From positions 62,001 through 126,000 of the forward strand of contig NZ_JACIDK010000005.1 of assembly GCF_014196295.1 (NCBI RefSeq): a stretch of DNA of 64,000 nucleotides. Reading direction: 5' to 3'. The position numbers and the translations under genes are program-made. This document shows positions 1 to 11,381 of this stretch, in pieces. The notes under the pieces were generated by a model. It was given only the letters and a program-made list of their open reading frames with translations. It made no database searches and had not been told where the DNA came from. Source of the stretch: Phenylobacterium haematophilum (GTDB lineage Bacteria; Pseudomonadota; Alphaproteobacteria; Caulobacterales; Caulobacteraceae). Positions within the stretch are counted from its first letter, which is position 1. Each line of letters starts with the position of its first letter.

Positions 1-549
1 GATGCCGGCGCCGATGACGATCAGGCTCTTGGGGACCTCCGGCAGCGACAGGGCGCCGGTGGAGTCGACGATGCGCTCCTGGTCGATGGTCACGCCCGGC
101 AGCGGGGTCGGCTCGGAGCCGGTGGCGATGACGATGTCCTTGGCTTCCAGGGCGGTGACCGAGCCGTCCTCGGCGGTGACCTCGACCTTGCCCGGGCCGG
201 CGATCTTGCCCGCGCCCTTGATCCACTCGACCTTGTTCTTCTTGAACAAGAACTCGATGCCCTTGGTCAGGGCGGTCACCGAGTCGGCCTTCTGCTTCAT
301 CATCTGCACGAGGTTCAGCTTGGGCTTCACCTCGATGCCGAGGGTGGCGAATTCGCCGCCGGCGGCTTCGTAGAGTTCCGAGGCGTGCAGCAGCGCCTTG
401 GAGGGCATACAGCCGACATTGAGGCAGGTGCCGCCGAGCGTCGTGCGCTTCTCCACCACGGCGACCTTCAGGCCCAGCTGGCCCGCGCGGATGCCGGCGT
501 TGTAGCCGCCGGGGCCGCCGCCGATGATGATGACGTCGTATTGAGCCAT
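1..549 (-). CDS. lpd: Dihydrolipoyl dehydrogenase (E3), partial
   Basis: E3 flavoprotein that reoxidises the lipoyl groups of 2-oxoacid dehydrogenase complexes using NAD+. The gene starts at 549 (MAQYDVIIIGGGPGGYNAG) and runs off the left edge after 183 codons. The N-terminus shows the FAD Rossmann motif GGGPGG, then the redox-active disulfide GGTCLNVGCMPSK near residues 39-52. The visible part stops at the start of the NAD-binding motif (VIGAGI). It lies 25 bases after the DUF2007 gene and is the last visible gene of the suc/odh operon, so it most likely serves the 2-oxoglutarate dehydrogenase complex. E3 may also be shared with pyruvate dehydrogenase, which the window cannot show. Confidence 0.96.
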   Translation of the reverse strand, partial: MAQYDVIIIGGGPGGYNAGIRAGQLGLKVAVVEKRTTLGGTCLNVGCMPSKALLHASELYEAAGGEFATLGIEVKPKLNLVQMMKQKADSVTALTKGIEFLFKKNKVEWIKGAGKIAGPGKVEVTAEDGSVTALEAKDIVIATGSEPTPLPGVTIDQERIVDSTGALSLPEVPKSLIVIGAGI

Positions 550-574
550 GATGTTCAGTGCCTGATCGGAGGAG

Positions 575-940
575 TTACGGGGAGGATATAGGAACGCGGC
601 CCTCGTCCTGATGCTCGCGCTGGATGGGCAGCGGGGTCGGGACGCCGAAGAGCCAGGTGATGACGAGCGAGAAGGCCAGACGCGGCACGCTCTGCGCCGG
701 CGGCGGCGGGGCCAGGGACGACGGCGCTGCGCGGATCTGCGAAAGCATCGCCCGCACCTCGGCCGCCTCCTCTTCCATCACGTGGAGCGGGAAGCCGCCG
801 AGCGCGAACTGCACCCCGAAGTTCATCTCTCCGTGGTGCTGGTTCTGGAGGAAGACGAAGATCCCGGAGGCGCGCAGAGCCGACGCTGCGACCTGGGCCT
901 CCGTGAGATCGGCGAATCTTGCGACTTCCACCAGCGCCAT
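575..940 (-). CDS. DUF2007 domain protein
   Basis: A 121-residue protein with no signal peptide. The N-terminal part (MALVEVARFADLTEAQVAAS, then 'SGIFVFLQNQHHGEMNF') fits the small DUF2007 'putative signal transducing protein' fold, in which a ferredoxin-like domain reads 'L...A..L..AGI.....'. The C-terminus holds a short Pro-rich stretch (about residues 73-81) and a hydrophobic segment (AFSLVITWLFGV, about residues 89-100) that could be a weak membrane anchor. It sits between odhB (42 bases upstream) and lpd (25 bases downstream) on the same strand, so it is co-transcribed with 2-oxoglutarate dehydrogenase genes. Its function is unknown. Confidence 0.8.
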   Translation of the reverse strand: MALVEVARFADLTEAQVAASALRASGIFVFLQNQHHGEMNFGVQFALGGFPLHVMEEEAAEVRAMLSQIRAAPSSLAPPPPAQSVPRLAFSLVITWLFGVPTPLPIQREHQDEGRVPISSP

Positions 941-982
941 GACGCAGCTCCAACCAAGTGTCGGAGCTTGGCCACATCGGTC

Positions 983-2200
983 TTAGACGTCCAGCAGCAG
1001 GCGCTGCGGGTCTTCGATGGCTTCCTTGACCTTGACCAGGAAGGTCACCGCGCCCTGGCCGTCGACGATGCGGTGATCGTAGCTGAGCGCCAGGTACATC
1101 ATCGGACGGATCACCACCTGGCCGTTCACGGCCATCGGGCGTTCCTGGATCTTGTGCATGCCCAGGATGCCCGATTGCGGGGCGTTGAGGATCGGGGTCG
1201 ACATCAGCGAACCGTAGACGCCGCCGTTCGAGATCGTGAACGTGCCGCCTTGCAGGTCTTCGAGGGCGAGTTGGCCATCGCGGGCCTTCTTGCCCAGCGC
1301 GCCGATGCCCTTCTCGATGCCCGACAGCGACAGCGCGTCGGCGTCACGCAGCACGGGAACCACCAGGCCCTTGTCGGTGCCGACGGCGACGCCGATATCG
1401 TAGTGGTTCTTATAGATGACGTCCGTGCCGTCGATCTCGGCGTTGACGTCCGGCACGTGCTTCAGGCCGTGGATCACCGCCTTCACGAAGAAGCTCATGA
1501 AGCCGAGCTTCACGCCGTGGCTCTTTTCGAAGCCGTCCTTGTACTGGTTGCGCAGGGCCATGACCGCGCTCATGTCGACCTCGTTGAAGGTCGTCAGCAT
1601 GGCCGCGGCGTTCTGAGCTTCCTTCAGGCGGCGGGCGATGGTCTGGCGCAGGCGGGTCATGCGGACCCGCTCTTCGCGCTCGTGGATCTCGCGCGGCGCG
1701 GCCGGAGCGGCGGGCGCCGCCGGTGCGGCGGCGCGGGCTTCCAGAGCGGCCAAAGCGTCGCCCTTGGTCACGCGGCCGGCCTTGCCCGAGCCGGCGATGG
1801 CGCCGGCGTCGAGGTTGTTTTCGGCGACGATGCGCTGGGCCGAGGGGGCCAGCGGCGCGGCGGCGGCAGGAGCAGCGGCCGGAGCCGGCGCGGGGGCGGG
1901 AGCCGGCGCCGGCTTCGGCGCTTCAACCTTGGGGGCCGGGGCGGCGGCCGGGGCCGAGGCCACGGCGCCTTCGGCCAGGCGGCCGAGCACGGCGCCCGGC
2001 TCGACGGTCGCGCCTTCTTCGGCGGCGATGAACTCGAGCACGCCGTCCGCAGGAGCGGCGACCTCAAGGCTCACCTTGTCGGTTTCCAGCTCGACGAGGA
2101 TCTCGTCCTTCCGAACGGCGTCGCCCGCCTTCTTCGTCCAGCGCGCGACCGTCGCCTCGGTGACGGACTCGCCCAGGGCGGGGGTCATGATGTCGGCCAT
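983..2200 (-). CDS. odhB: 2-oxoglutarate dehydrogenase E2, dihydrolipoamide succinyltransferase
   Basis: E2 core of the 2-oxoglutarate dehydrogenase complex; transfers the succinyl group from lipoyl-lysine to CoA. 405 residues, typical length. Domains: N-terminal lipoyl domain (about 1-75) with the lipoylated Lys42 in ETDKVSLEV; an Ala/Pro-rich linker (about 78-115); a peripheral subunit-binding domain (about 117-150, [14 protein letters not shown]); a second Ala/Pro linker; and the CoA acyltransferase domain ending with the catalytic motif DHRIVDG. The start at 2200 gives the canonical [18 protein letters not shown]. It is 55 bases downstream of sucA in the same operon. The synonym sucB is also used. 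Confidence 0.98.
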   Translation of the reverse strand: MADIMTPALGESVTEATVARWTKKAGDAVRKDEILVELETDKVSLEVAAPADGVLEFIAAEEGATVEPGAVLGRLAEGAVASAPAAAPAPKVEAPKPAPAPAPAPAPAAAPAAAAPLAPSAQRIVAENNLDAGAIAGSGKAGRVTKGDALAALEARAAAPAAPAAPAAPREIHEREERVRMTRLRQTIARRLKEAQNAAAMLTTFNEVDMSAVMALRNQYKDGFEKSHGVKLGFMSFFVKAVIHGLKHVPDVNAEIDGTDVIYKNHYDIGVAVGTDKGLVVPVLRDADALSLSGIEKGIGALGKKARDGQLALEDLQGGTFTISNGGVYGSLMSTPILNAPQSGILGMHKIQERPMAVNGQVVIRPMMYLALSYDHRIVDGQGAVTFLVKVKEAIEDPQRLLLDV

Positions 2201-2255
2201 TGGAAGTACCTGTCTCTCTTCGCTCTGTTCTTTTACTTGGAAGTCCCGGGACGCC

Positions 2256-5210
2256 TTAGGCGAAGGCGTCCGCGAGGAAGTTCTGCAGTTCGCGCATGTG
2301 CCGGCTCATCAGGCCCGCGGCGGTCGAGGCCGAGGCCGGACGACCGACGTAGCGGGCGCGCTTGGCCTTGACCTTGAGGCGCTCCAGGGTGAGCTCCAGC
2401 CACGGGTCGACGAAGGTCCAGCCGCCCATGTTCTTCGGCTCTTCCTGGCACCAGACCAGCTCGGCGTTCGGGAAGCGCGACAGTTCCGTCGACAGCGACT
2501 TCACCGGCCACGGATAGAACTGCTCGAGGCGCATGATGTAGACGTCGTCGACGCCCTTCTCCTCACGGGCGTCCAGCAGGTCGTAATAGACCTTGCCCGA
2601 GCACAGCACCACGCGGCGGATCTTGTCTGGCGGGACGAGCTTGACCGAGGTGTTGACGCCGCGCTCGGCGTCGTCGTTCAGCACGCGGTGGAAGGACGAA
2701 CCCTCGGCCAGGTCGGCCAGGGTCGAGGTGGCCTTCTTGTGCCGCAGCAGCGACTTCGGCGTCATCACGATCAGCGGCTTGCGGAACTCGCGGCGCTGCT
2801 GACGGCGCAGGGCGTGGAAGTAGTTGGCCGGGGTCGAGCAGTTGACGACCTGCATGTTGTCTTCGGCGCAGAGCTGCAGATAGCGCTCCAGGCGGGCCGA
2901 GGAGTGCTCGGGGCCCTGGCCCTCGTAACCGTGCGGCAGGAGCATCACCAGGCCGCTCATCCGCAGCCATTTGCGCTCGCCCGACGAAATGAACTGGTCG
3001 ACGACGACCTGGGCGCCGTTGGCGAAGTCGCCGAACTGGGCCTCCCAGAGGGTCAGCGTCTTCGGATCGGCCAGCGAGAAACCGTACTCGAAGCCCAGCA
3101 CCGCCTCTTCCGACAGCGCCGAGTCGATGACTTCGAAGTGGGCCTGGCCCGGACGCAGGTGCGACAGCGGGGTGTAGTGCTCTTCGGTCGTCTGATCGAT
3201 CAGGTCGCAGTGGCGCTGCACGAAGGTGCCGCGGACGCTGTCCTGGCCGGCCAGACGGACCGGGAAGCCCTCGTCGAGCAGGCTGGCGAAAGCCAGGTGC
3301 TCGCCGGTCGCCCAGTCGAGCCCTTCGCCGGCCTCGATCGCCGCGCGGCGGTTCTCGATGACGCGGCGGACGGTCTTGTGGACGTCCAGGCGGTCCGGAA
3401 TGGCGGTGATCTTCTGGCCGAGGTCGATCAGCTTCTGCATCGGCACGCTGGTGTCGCCGCGGCGGTCGTCGCCCTCGGGCAGCGCCAGCCCGGCCCACTT
3501 GCCGTCCAGCCAGTCGGCCTTGTTGGGCTTGTAGGTCTTGCCGGCCTCGAATTCCTTGTCGAGGAAGTCCTCGAACTCGGCGACCCAGCCGGCGACTTCG
3601 TCCTGGGTGGCGACGCCTTCGGCGATCAGCTTGCGGGCGTAGAGCTCGCGGGTCGGCGGGTGGTCCTTGATCTTGGCGTACATCAAGGGCGAGGTCATCG
3701 TCGGGTCGTCGCCCTCGTTGTGACCGAACCGCCGGTAGCAGAACATGTCGATGACGACGTCCTTGCCGAACTGCTGGCGGAACTCGGTGGCCACCTTGGC
3801 CACGTAGGTCACCGCTTCCGGGTCATCGCCGTTCACGTGGAAGATCGGCGCCTCGACCATCAGCGCCACGTCCGACGGATAGGGCGAGGAGCGGCTGTAC
3901 TGCGGCGCCGTCGTGAACCCGATCTGGTTGTTGACGATGAAGTGGATGGTGCCGCCGGTGCGGTAGCCCTTGGTGCCCGAAATCGCGAAGCACTCGGCCA
4001 CCACGCCCTGGCCGGCGAAGGCCGCATCGCCGTGCAGCAACAGCGGCAGCACATGGCCACGGCCGCTCTCGGGCGCATCGCGCAGGGTGAAGGCCTGCTT
4101 GGCGCGCGCCTTGCCGAGGACGACCGGATTGACGATCTCCAGGTGCGAGGGGTTGGCGGTCAGGGACAGGTGGACGTTGTTGCCGTCGAACGCGCGGTCC
4201 GACGAGGCGCCCATGTGATACTTCACGTCGCCCGAACCCTCGATGTCCGAAGGCACCGACGAGCCGCCTTGGAACTCGTGGAAGATCACGTGGTAGGGCT
4301 TGGCCATCACGGCGGCCAGGACGTTCAGGCGGCCGCGGTGCGGCATGCCCAGGACGATGTCGCGCACGCCGAGCGCGCCGCCGCGCTTGATGATCTGCTC
4401 CATGGCCGGGACCATGGCTTCGCCGCCGTCCAGGCCGAACCGCTTGGTGCCGGGATAGCGCTTGTGCAGGAAGCGCTCGAAGCCTTCGGCCTCGATCAGC
4501 TTCTTCAGGATGGCGACCTTGCCCTCCTTGGTGAAGTGGATCTCCTTGTCGCGGCCCTCGATGCGCTCCTGCAGCCAGGCCTTCTGGGCCGGATCGGAGA
4601 TGTGCATGTACTGCACGCCGATGTCGCCGCAGTAGGTGCGCTTGAGGATCGCCAGGATCTCGCGGATCGTGCCGGTCTCGAGGCCGAGCACGTAGTCGAG
4701 GAAGATCGGACGGTCGAAGTCGGCCTCGGTGAAGCCGTAGGTCGCCGGGTCGAGCTCGGAGGCGTCGCCGTCCGGCACCGTGATGCCCAGCGGGTCGAGG
4801 TTGGCGCGCAGGTGGCCGCGCATCCGGTAGGCGCGGATCATCATGATCGCGCGGAGGGAGTCGAGGGTGGCGGCGCGGACCGACTCGGGCGAGGCGCTGG
4901 GCGCGGCGCGCTCGGCGACCTTGGCGCCGACCTTGGCCTCGACCGCGGGCCAGAGGCCGTCGATGGCCGAGAGCCAGTCGGGACGGGCGACGGGCGCGCC
5001 CGGCTTGGTCCAGGAGCGCTTGCCGGCGGCGGCCTTAACCTCTTCGGCGCGGTCGTTCAGCGAGCTGAAGAACGCCTGCCAGGAGGCGTCGACCGAGGCG
5101 GGGTTCGCCGCCCATCTCGCGTAGAGGTCCTCCACGAATGTGGCGTTGCCGCCGTAGAGGAATGAGGTCTCCGCGAGCACCTCGTTGATCAGACTGCCGT
5201 CGTCCGCCAT
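2256..5210 (-). CDS. sucA: 2-oxoglutarate dehydrogenase E1 component
   Basis: Thiamine-diphosphate enzyme that decarboxylates 2-oxoglutarate and succinylates the E2 lipoyl group. At 984 residues it is full length. The N-terminus carries the E2-interaction peptide typical of OGDH E1 ([17 protein letters not shown], about residues 17-33). The ThDP/metal region includes [14 protein letters not shown] (about 288) and [10 protein letters not shown] (about 391), followed by [10 protein letters not shown]. The C-terminal transketolase-like part has [12 protein letters not shown]. It lies 112 bases after sucD and 55 bases before odhB on the same strand. The spacer 5211-5322 carries no gene. Confidence 0.98.
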   Translation of the reverse strand: MADDGSLINEVLAETSFLYGGNATFVEDLYARWAANPASVDASWQAFFSSLNDRAEEVKAAAGKRSWTKPGAPVARPDWLSAIDGLWPAVEAKVGAKVAERAAPSASPESVRAATLDSLRAIMMIRAYRMRGHLRANLDPLGITVPDGDASELDPATYGFTEADFDRPIFLDYVLGLETGTIREILAILKRTYCGDIGVQYMHISDPAQKAWLQERIEGRDKEIHFTKEGKVAILKKLIEAEGFERFLHKRYPGTKRFGLDGGEAMVPAMEQIIKRGGALGVRDIVLGMPHRGRLNVLAAVMAKPYHVIFHEFQGGSSVPSDIEGSGDVKYHMGASSDRAFDGNNVHLSLTANPSHLEIVNPVVLGKARAKQAFTLRDAPESGRGHVLPLLLHGDAAFAGQGVVAECFAISGTKGYRTGGTIHFIVNNQIGFTTAPQYSRSSPYPSDVALMVEAPIFHVNGDDPEAVTYVAKVATEFRQQFGKDVVIDMFCYRRFGHNEGDDPTMTSPLMYAKIKDHPPTRELYARKLIAEGVATQDEVAGWVAEFEDFLDKEFEAGKTYKPNKADWLDGKWAGLALPEGDDRRGDTSVPMQKLIDLGQKITAIPDRLDVHKTVRRVIENRRAAIEAGEGLDWATGEHLAFASLLDEGFPVRLAGQDSVRGTFVQRHCDLIDQTTEEHYTPLSHLRPGQAHFEVIDSALSEEAVLGFEYGFSLADPKTLTLWEAQFGDFANGAQVVVDQFISSGERKWLRMSGLVMLLPHGYEGQGPEHSSARLERYLQLCAEDNMQVVNCSTPANYFHALRRQQRREFRKPLIVMTPKSLLRHKKATSTLADLAEGSSFHRVLNDDAERGVNTSVKLVPPDKIRRVVLCSGKVYYDLLDAREEKGVDDVYIMRLEQFYPWPVKSLSTELSRFPNAELVWCQEEPKNMGGWTFVDPWLELTLERLKVKAKRARYVGRPASASTAAGLMSRHMRELQNFLADAFA

Positions 5211-5322
5211 TTCTTCCGTTTCCCGGGGTCCGTCGCGCGGACTTCAGGAAGAAGGAGCCGAGCGCGGACCGCCCATACTACTTAGGTTGTCGCCGGACGC
5301 CTTCCAGGCGCCCGGCTCGTCG

Positions 5323-6200
<878 letters not shown>

Positions 6201-6201
<1 letters not shown>

Positions 6202-7400
6202 CAGTTCGCCTCCCGCACGGCTTTGACAATCTTCTCAGCGCCGTCCGAAAGGTCGTTCGCCGCGATCACGTTCAGACCGCTTTCGTTGATGATCTTCTTG
6301 CCCAGCTCGGCGTTGGTGCCTTCGAGGCGGACCACCAGCGGGACGTTGAGGCCGACCTGCTTGACCGCGTTGACCACGCCGTTGGCGAGGATGTCGCAAC
6401 GGGCGATGCCGCCGAAGATGTTGACCAGGATGCCCTTCACGTTCGGGTCGGCCATGATGATCTTGAAGGCCGCCGTCACCTTGGGCTCGTCGGCGCCGCC
6501 GCCGACGTCCAGGAAGTTCGCCGGCTCTGCGCCGTAGAGCTTGATGATGTCCATGGTGGCCATGGCTAGGCCCGCGCCGTTGACCATGCAGCCGATCTCG
6601 CCGTCGAGGGCGATGTAGCTGAGGTCGAACTTCGAGGCCTCGATTTCCTTCGGGTCCTCTTCGCTCTCGTCGCGCAGGGCGACGATGTCCGGATGACGGA
6701 ACAGCGCGTTGGAGTCGAAGCTGACCTTGGCGTCGAGGACGCGCAGGTGATCATCGCCGGTCACGATCAGCGGGTTGATCTCAAGCATGCTCATGTCCTT
6801 GGCGAGGAACGCCGTATAGAGCTGCGAGAGAAGCGTGGCCGCTTCCTTGGCCAGGCCGCCCGTCAGGCCCAGCGCCTTGGACAGCGTGCGAGCGTGGTGC
6901 GGGAAGACGCCGGTGGCCGGGTCGATGGAGAAGGTGATGATCTTCTCGGGGGTCGAGTGAGCGACCTCCTCGATGTCCATGCCGCCTTCGGTCGAGGCCA
7001 CGACCGAGACCCGGCTCGTTTCGCGGTCGACCAGCAGCGACAGGTAGAATTCCTTGGCGATCGCGGCGCCTTCCTCGATGTAGAGGCGGTTCACCTGCTT
7101 GCCCTTCGGGCCGGTCTGATGGGTCACCAGCACGCGGCCGAGCATTTCCTCGGCGTTGGCCTTGACCTCGTCGACCGACTTGACGACGCGCACGCCGCCC
7201 TTGGCGTCGGGACCGAGGCCTTCGAAGCGGCCCTTACCGCGTCCGCCGGCGTGGATCTGGGACTTCACGACGAAGACCGGACCACCGAGGTCCTGGGCGG
7301 CCTTGACCGCTTCGTCTACGGAGAAGGCGGCATAGCCGCGCGGGACCGCCACGCCGAACTCGGAGAGGACGGACTTGGCTTGATGCTCGTGGATGTTCAT
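6201..7400 (-). CDS. sucC: Succinyl-CoA ligase, beta subunit
   Basis: Beta, nucleotide-binding subunit of succinyl-CoA synthetase. 399 residues with an N-terminal ATP-grasp domain ([34 protein letters not shown] near residue 47) and a C-terminal ligase/CoA domain ([19 protein letters not shown] near 330). It is the first gene of the leftward operon sucC-sucD-sucA-odhB-DUF2007-lpd. The operon promoter should lie in 7401-7637, opposite the rightward LytTR gene. Unlike many alphaproteobacteria, mdh does not directly precede sucC here. Confidence 0.98.
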
Positions 7401-7519
7401 GAGGCCGCGTAACGCGTGATCGGGAAACCCGCCGGGCTCGGCGGACGGCCGGGGTTATAGGCGCCACCGCTCAATGTGGCAACCGCGAGCCCCCAACAAA
7501 ACCGCGTATTTTCGCCTAC

Positions 7520-7527
7520 TGTATACA
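7520..7527. promoter_or_regulatory. Palindrome TGTATACA in the suc/LytTR divergent spacer
   Basis: An 8-base perfect palindrome inside the relatively AT-rich stretch CTACTGTATACAATCC, between sucC (start 7400, leftward) and the LytTR gene (start 7638, rightward). It could be a dimeric-regulator operator, or contribute TATACA-like -10 elements on either strand. The rest of 7401-7637 holds no ORF I would support. Assignment to a regulator is inference only. Confidence 0.3.
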
Positions 7528-7637
7528 ATCCGGACGCTAGCGTCATCGAAGAAAGACCAATTACAACAATCGCTCGACCATAAGGACGCGCCAGCGCCCC
7601 GCTTCCTCATCGGACCCAATCGTGTTTTCTCCTGCGC

Positions 7638-8411
7638 ATGCGCTCAGTGAAGGCGAAGTGGTTCGAATATGGCCCCATGGGCGGCGTCGCCGGATGGCGG
7701 CGCGGCTTCGCCATCGCCGCAGCCGCGGCGGTGTTCCTGGCTGTCTCCGGCGCCTTCGGCATGAGCCGGACGCCGCTAGGCGTGCGACTGTTCTACTGGG
7801 CCGGCATGCTGACCATCGGCACGGTCTGGGGCGGACTGATCCTGCGCCTCGTCTTCCCGGCCCGGGACGCGGCGTCGAACCCCTGGCTGCGCACCATCCT
7901 CTATGCGCTGGTGATCGCTGGACCGCTGACCGGACTTGTCTGGCTGGTCAACGGGCGGCTGCTGCACGCGCCGATCCCGCTCCGGGCGCTGGCCTCCCTG
8001 TTCGTAAGCGTCGCCCTGGTTACGCTGGCGATCACGGCCGTGAACGTGCTGGCCGGGCGCCGCCAGGCGGCGGCCGAGCCGATCATCGCCCCTGCGCCGT
8101 CCCGCTTCCTCGAGCGGCTGCCAGCCAAGCTGCGCGGCGCCGAGATCTGGGCGGTGCAGTCCGAGGACCATTATTTGCGGCTGCACACCTCGCTGGGCCA
8201 GGAGCTGATCCTGATGCGGCTGAGCGACGCCGTGGCCGAGCTGGAGGGCGTCGAGGGCGCCCAGGTGCATCGGTCCTGGTGGGTCGCCCGCGCAGCGATC
8301 GCGCAGGCGCGCCGCGGCGAGGGCCGCGCCACCCTGACCCTCAAGGACGGTTCCGAGGTTCCGGTCAGCCGAACCTATGCGCGGCGATTGCGCGAGCGCA
8401 GTTGGCTGTGA
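7638..8411 (+). CDS. Membrane-anchored LytTR-family transcriptional regulator
   Basis: 257 residues. The N-terminal half has about four hydrophobic membrane segments (about 24-41 GFAIAAAAAVFLAVSGAF; 50-68; 85-105; 117-139). After a short linker comes a C-terminal LytTR DNA-binding domain (about 160-257), with typical features EIWAVQSEDHYLRLHT, HRSWWVARAAI and VPVSRTYARRLRE. There is no receiver domain, so it is not a classic response regulator; the membrane part probably senses the signal. It is divergent from the sucCDAB operon across 237 bases. An alternative in-frame ATG at 7677 would shorten the N-terminus by 13 residues before the first membrane segment, so the exact start is uncertain. 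Confidence 0.88.
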   Translation: MRSVKAKWFEYGPMGGVAGWRRGFAIAAAAAVFLAVSGAFGMSRTPLGVRLFYWAGMLTIGTVWGGLILRLVFPARDAASNPWLRTILYALVIAGPLTGLVWLVNGRLLHAPIPLRALASLFVSVALVTLAITAVNVLAGRRQAAAEPIIAPAPSRFLERLPAKLRGAEIWAVQSEDHYLRLHTSLGQELILMRLSDAVAELEGVEGAQVHRSWWVARAAIAQARRGEGRATLTLKDGSEVPVSRTYARRLRERSWL

Positions 8412-8460
8412 CCAACGGCGCCGTCCATAACCTCAGGCTATGGATTATTGAACCAAACGA

Positions 8461-8997
8461 CTAGTTGCAGTGCGAACGCCACTGTTCGCGGCTCTGACCC
8501 CACACATCGACGCTCTCGCTGATCGGAGGCGGCAGCATCGCGTGACGCAGCAGCGAGGAGCCGAGCCGACGGGCGACGGCCTGCGAATTGACGTTGCCGG
8601 GGTCGATGCAGTGGATGACCTCGGTCCAGCCCAGATGGTCAAAGGCCCAGTCGATCGCCGCGGTCGCGCCCTCGGTCGCATAGCCCCGCCCCCAGAACTC
8701 GCGCGCCACGCCCCAGCCGACTTCAGTTCCGGGCCAACCCTCGGGCTGCCAGGGGCCGAGCCTGCCGACCCATCGGCCGCTCTCCTTCTCGATAACCGAG
8801 AACATGCCGAAGCCGCGCACCACCCAGGACCCGGCCATGGTGCACATCATCCGCCAAGCCGCCTCCCGCGGCTGCGGTCCGCCGAGGAACCGCGAGGCCT
8901 CCTCGTCTGCGGAAAAGGCGGCCCAGGGCTCGAAGTCCTCCCCCGAGGTCGGGCGCAGGAGCAGGCGGGCGGTTTCGAGGGTCGGTCCGAGGCTCAT
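8461..8997 (-). CDS. GNAT-family N-acetyltransferase (RimJ/RimL-like)
   Basis: 178 residues. The opening 'LETARLLLRPTSGEDFEPWAAF' and the acetyl-CoA loop 'REFWGRGYATEGATAAIDWA' (about residues 107-126) are characteristic of RimJ/RimL-type acetyltransferases that modify protein N-termini or small amines. 'HCIDPGNVNSQAVARRLGS' is the usual C-terminal motif for the second half of the fold. The substrate cannot be deduced. It is convergent with the LytTR gene, with a 49-base gap holding a weak inverted repeat (CCATA...TATGG). Confidence 0.9.
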   Translation of the reverse strand: MSLGPTLETARLLLRPTSGEDFEPWAAFSADEEASRFLGGPQPREAAWRMMCTMAGSWVVRGFGMFSVIEKESGRWVGRLGPWQPEGWPGTEVGWGVAREFWGRGYATEGATAAIDWAFDHLGWTEVIHCIDPGNVNSQAVARRLGSSLLRHAMLPPPISESVDVWGQSREQWRSHCN

Positions 8998-9075
8998 GGC
9001 GACGACTTTTCACCGGTTCGGGCGGCCGCGCCAGCGGTTCAGCCGGCGTTCAGCACCGCGCCGTAGGGTGGGGCC

Positions 9076-9807
9076 ATGACCCTGGATGGCGAACCGCCCC
9101 TGACCCTGGAGCCGCGCAACCCGCCGCCTCCGCCACGCCGCAGGATCGGCGGCAAGGCGCTTCTGGCCGGCGTGGCGCTGGCCGGAGCGCTGGGGATCGG
9201 GCTGGGCCTGGCCGCGCGGCCGCAACTGATCACCGACCTGGCCGCCCGCACGCCGATGGCGCCGGTCGCCAAGCCGGCCGCGCAGCCCGAGCGGCAGATG
9301 GACATCGTCATGGCCGAGTTGCCCCCAGCCGCGCCGCCGCCGCCCGCCCCACCGTTGGAAACCCTGCCGCCGGACATGGTCGAAGCGCCGCCGCCCGGAG
9401 TCGCTCCGCTGCCGGTCGAGCCGGCGCCGGCGCCGATCCCGCGCCCTGCCCCCGCCGCGCCGCGCGCGCCGCAGGCTGCGTCGGCGCCTCAGGCGCCGAT
9501 AGCTCCGGACCCGACCTGGGGCGAGCGACCGAGCTTCGACTGCCGCAACGCCGCATCGCTGGCCGAGGAGATGGTCTGCACCGACGCGGTGCTGGCCGCC
9601 GCAGATCGCCACATGGCCCGCGCCTATCGCCGGGCCGAGCGTTCGGGCGCACCGATCGAGGCGCTGCGCGAGGACCAGGACGACTGGCTGGCCTACCGCG
9701 AGGAGGCGGCGTTGCGCTCGCCGCGCGCGGTCGCCGCCGCCTATGACCGCCGCATCGGCGAACTGGAGGCGATCGCCGCCGGCCGCGCTCGCCTCGGCGG
9801 CAGATAG
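9076..9807 (+). CDS. Membrane-anchored Pro-rich protein with LprI-like domain
   Basis: 243 residues. A short cytoplasmic N-terminus with Pro/Arg (PPPPPRRR) leads to one membrane segment (about 31-50, ALLAGVALAGALGIGLGLAA). A long Pro/Ala-rich spacer (about 85-145) follows, then a C-terminal domain (about 150-240) beginning 'SFDCRNAASLAEEMVCTDAV'. The paired cysteines, 'C..A....E..VC.D..L...D..M...Y', match the LprI/DUF1311 family of periplasmic lysozyme-inhibitor-like domains. The architecture suggests a domain held in the periplasm across the cell wall on a flexible stalk. The start is the ATG at 9076 with upstream GGGTGGGG. Confidence 0.8.
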   Translation: MTLDGEPPLTLEPRNPPPPPRRRIGGKALLAGVALAGALGIGLGLAARPQLITDLAARTPMAPVAKPAAQPERQMDIVMAELPPAAPPPPAPPLETLPPDMVEAPPPGVAPLPVEPAPAPIPRPAPAAPRAPQAASAPQAPIAPDPTWGERPSFDCRNAASLAEEMVCTDAVLAAADRHMARAYRRAERSGAPIEALREDQDDWLAYREEAALRSPRAVAAAYDRRIGELEAIAAGRARLGGR

Positions 9808-9815
9808 CGAGCACG

Positions 9816-9846
9816 AAAAAGGCCGGCGCCGCGATGCGGGCCGGCC
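9816..9846 (-). terminator. Rho-independent terminator of mdh
   Basis: Read on the minus strand, a GC hairpin (GGCCGGC at 9840-9846 pairing with GCCGGCC at 9821-9827) is followed directly by TTTTT (9816-9820). It lies 24 bases beyond the mdh stop codon. It also separates mdh from the convergent LprI-domain gene. Confidence 0.8.
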
Positions 9847-9870
9847 CTTCGATGGTTCGGGTCGTCTGGT

Positions 9871-10860
<990 letters not shown>

Positions 10861-10970
10861 GGAACTGTCCCGTGTTTGCAGTGCGAAATTCGCACGGGCT
10901 CTAGACCCGCAAGGGCTTTGCGGCAAGCGCAAGTGACTCGGTGCGGCTTGAGGGCTACCTAGCGGCGGTC

Positions 10971-11381
10971 ATGTTCGAGATCGATCCGGCCTTCGTCGCC
11001 ACCTCCCACGCCCTCGGCGACCTCGCCCTCAGCCACGCCCGCCTGCAGGACGACGGACGCTATCCCTGGATCGTGCTGATTCCCCGCCGCGCCGCCTTGC
11101 GCGAGCTGGAGGACCTGTCCCGCGAGGACCTGGCGATCCTGACAGACGAGATCCTCGCCGCCGGCCGCGCCGTGCGGGCGCTGGGCTTCGTCGTCGACAA
11201 GCTGAACGTCGGGGCGCTGGGCAACCTCACCCCGCAGTTGCACGTGCATGTGATCGGCCGCCGGGTCGGCGATCCGGCTTGGCCCGGCCCGGTCTGGGGC
11301 CATAGCCCAGCCGAGCCCTATGGCCAGGACGATCTGGCCCGCGTGGCGACGGCGGCGAAAGCGGCGCTGGGCTTGGCCTAG
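10971..11381 (+). CDS. HIT-family protein
   Basis: 136 residues from the ATG at 10971; an in-frame GTG at 10941 would add 10 residues. The histidine-triad region 'LNVGALGNLTPQLHVHVIGR' (about residues 80-99) matches the nucleotide hydrolase/transferase superfamily, where the triad usually reads H-x-H-x-H. Here the third histidine is replaced by Ile-Gly (LHVHVIGR), as in many small bacterial HIT proteins of this subgroup. Substrate unknown. It is divergent from mdh across about 110 bases and ends in a 4-base convergent overlap with the next gene. Confidence 0.85.
   Translation: MFEIDPAFVATSHALGDLALSHARLQDDGRYPWIVLIPRRAALRELEDLSREDLAILTDEILAAGRAVRALGFVVDKLNVGALGNLTPQLHVHVIGRRVGDPAWPGPVWGHSPAEPYGQDDLARVATAAKAALGLA

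Noticed and set aside
1638-5165. Open plus-strand frame of 1175 codons opposite odhB and sucA
   Set aside because: It is the mirror of strongly conserved genes on the other strand in GC-rich DNA; the protein is low-complexity Arg/Gly/Asp and matches no family.
8412-8460. Inverted repeat CCATA...TATGG as terminator between the LytTR and GNAT genes
   Set aside because: Only 5 bp with a long loop and no T tract; too weak to list as a feature.
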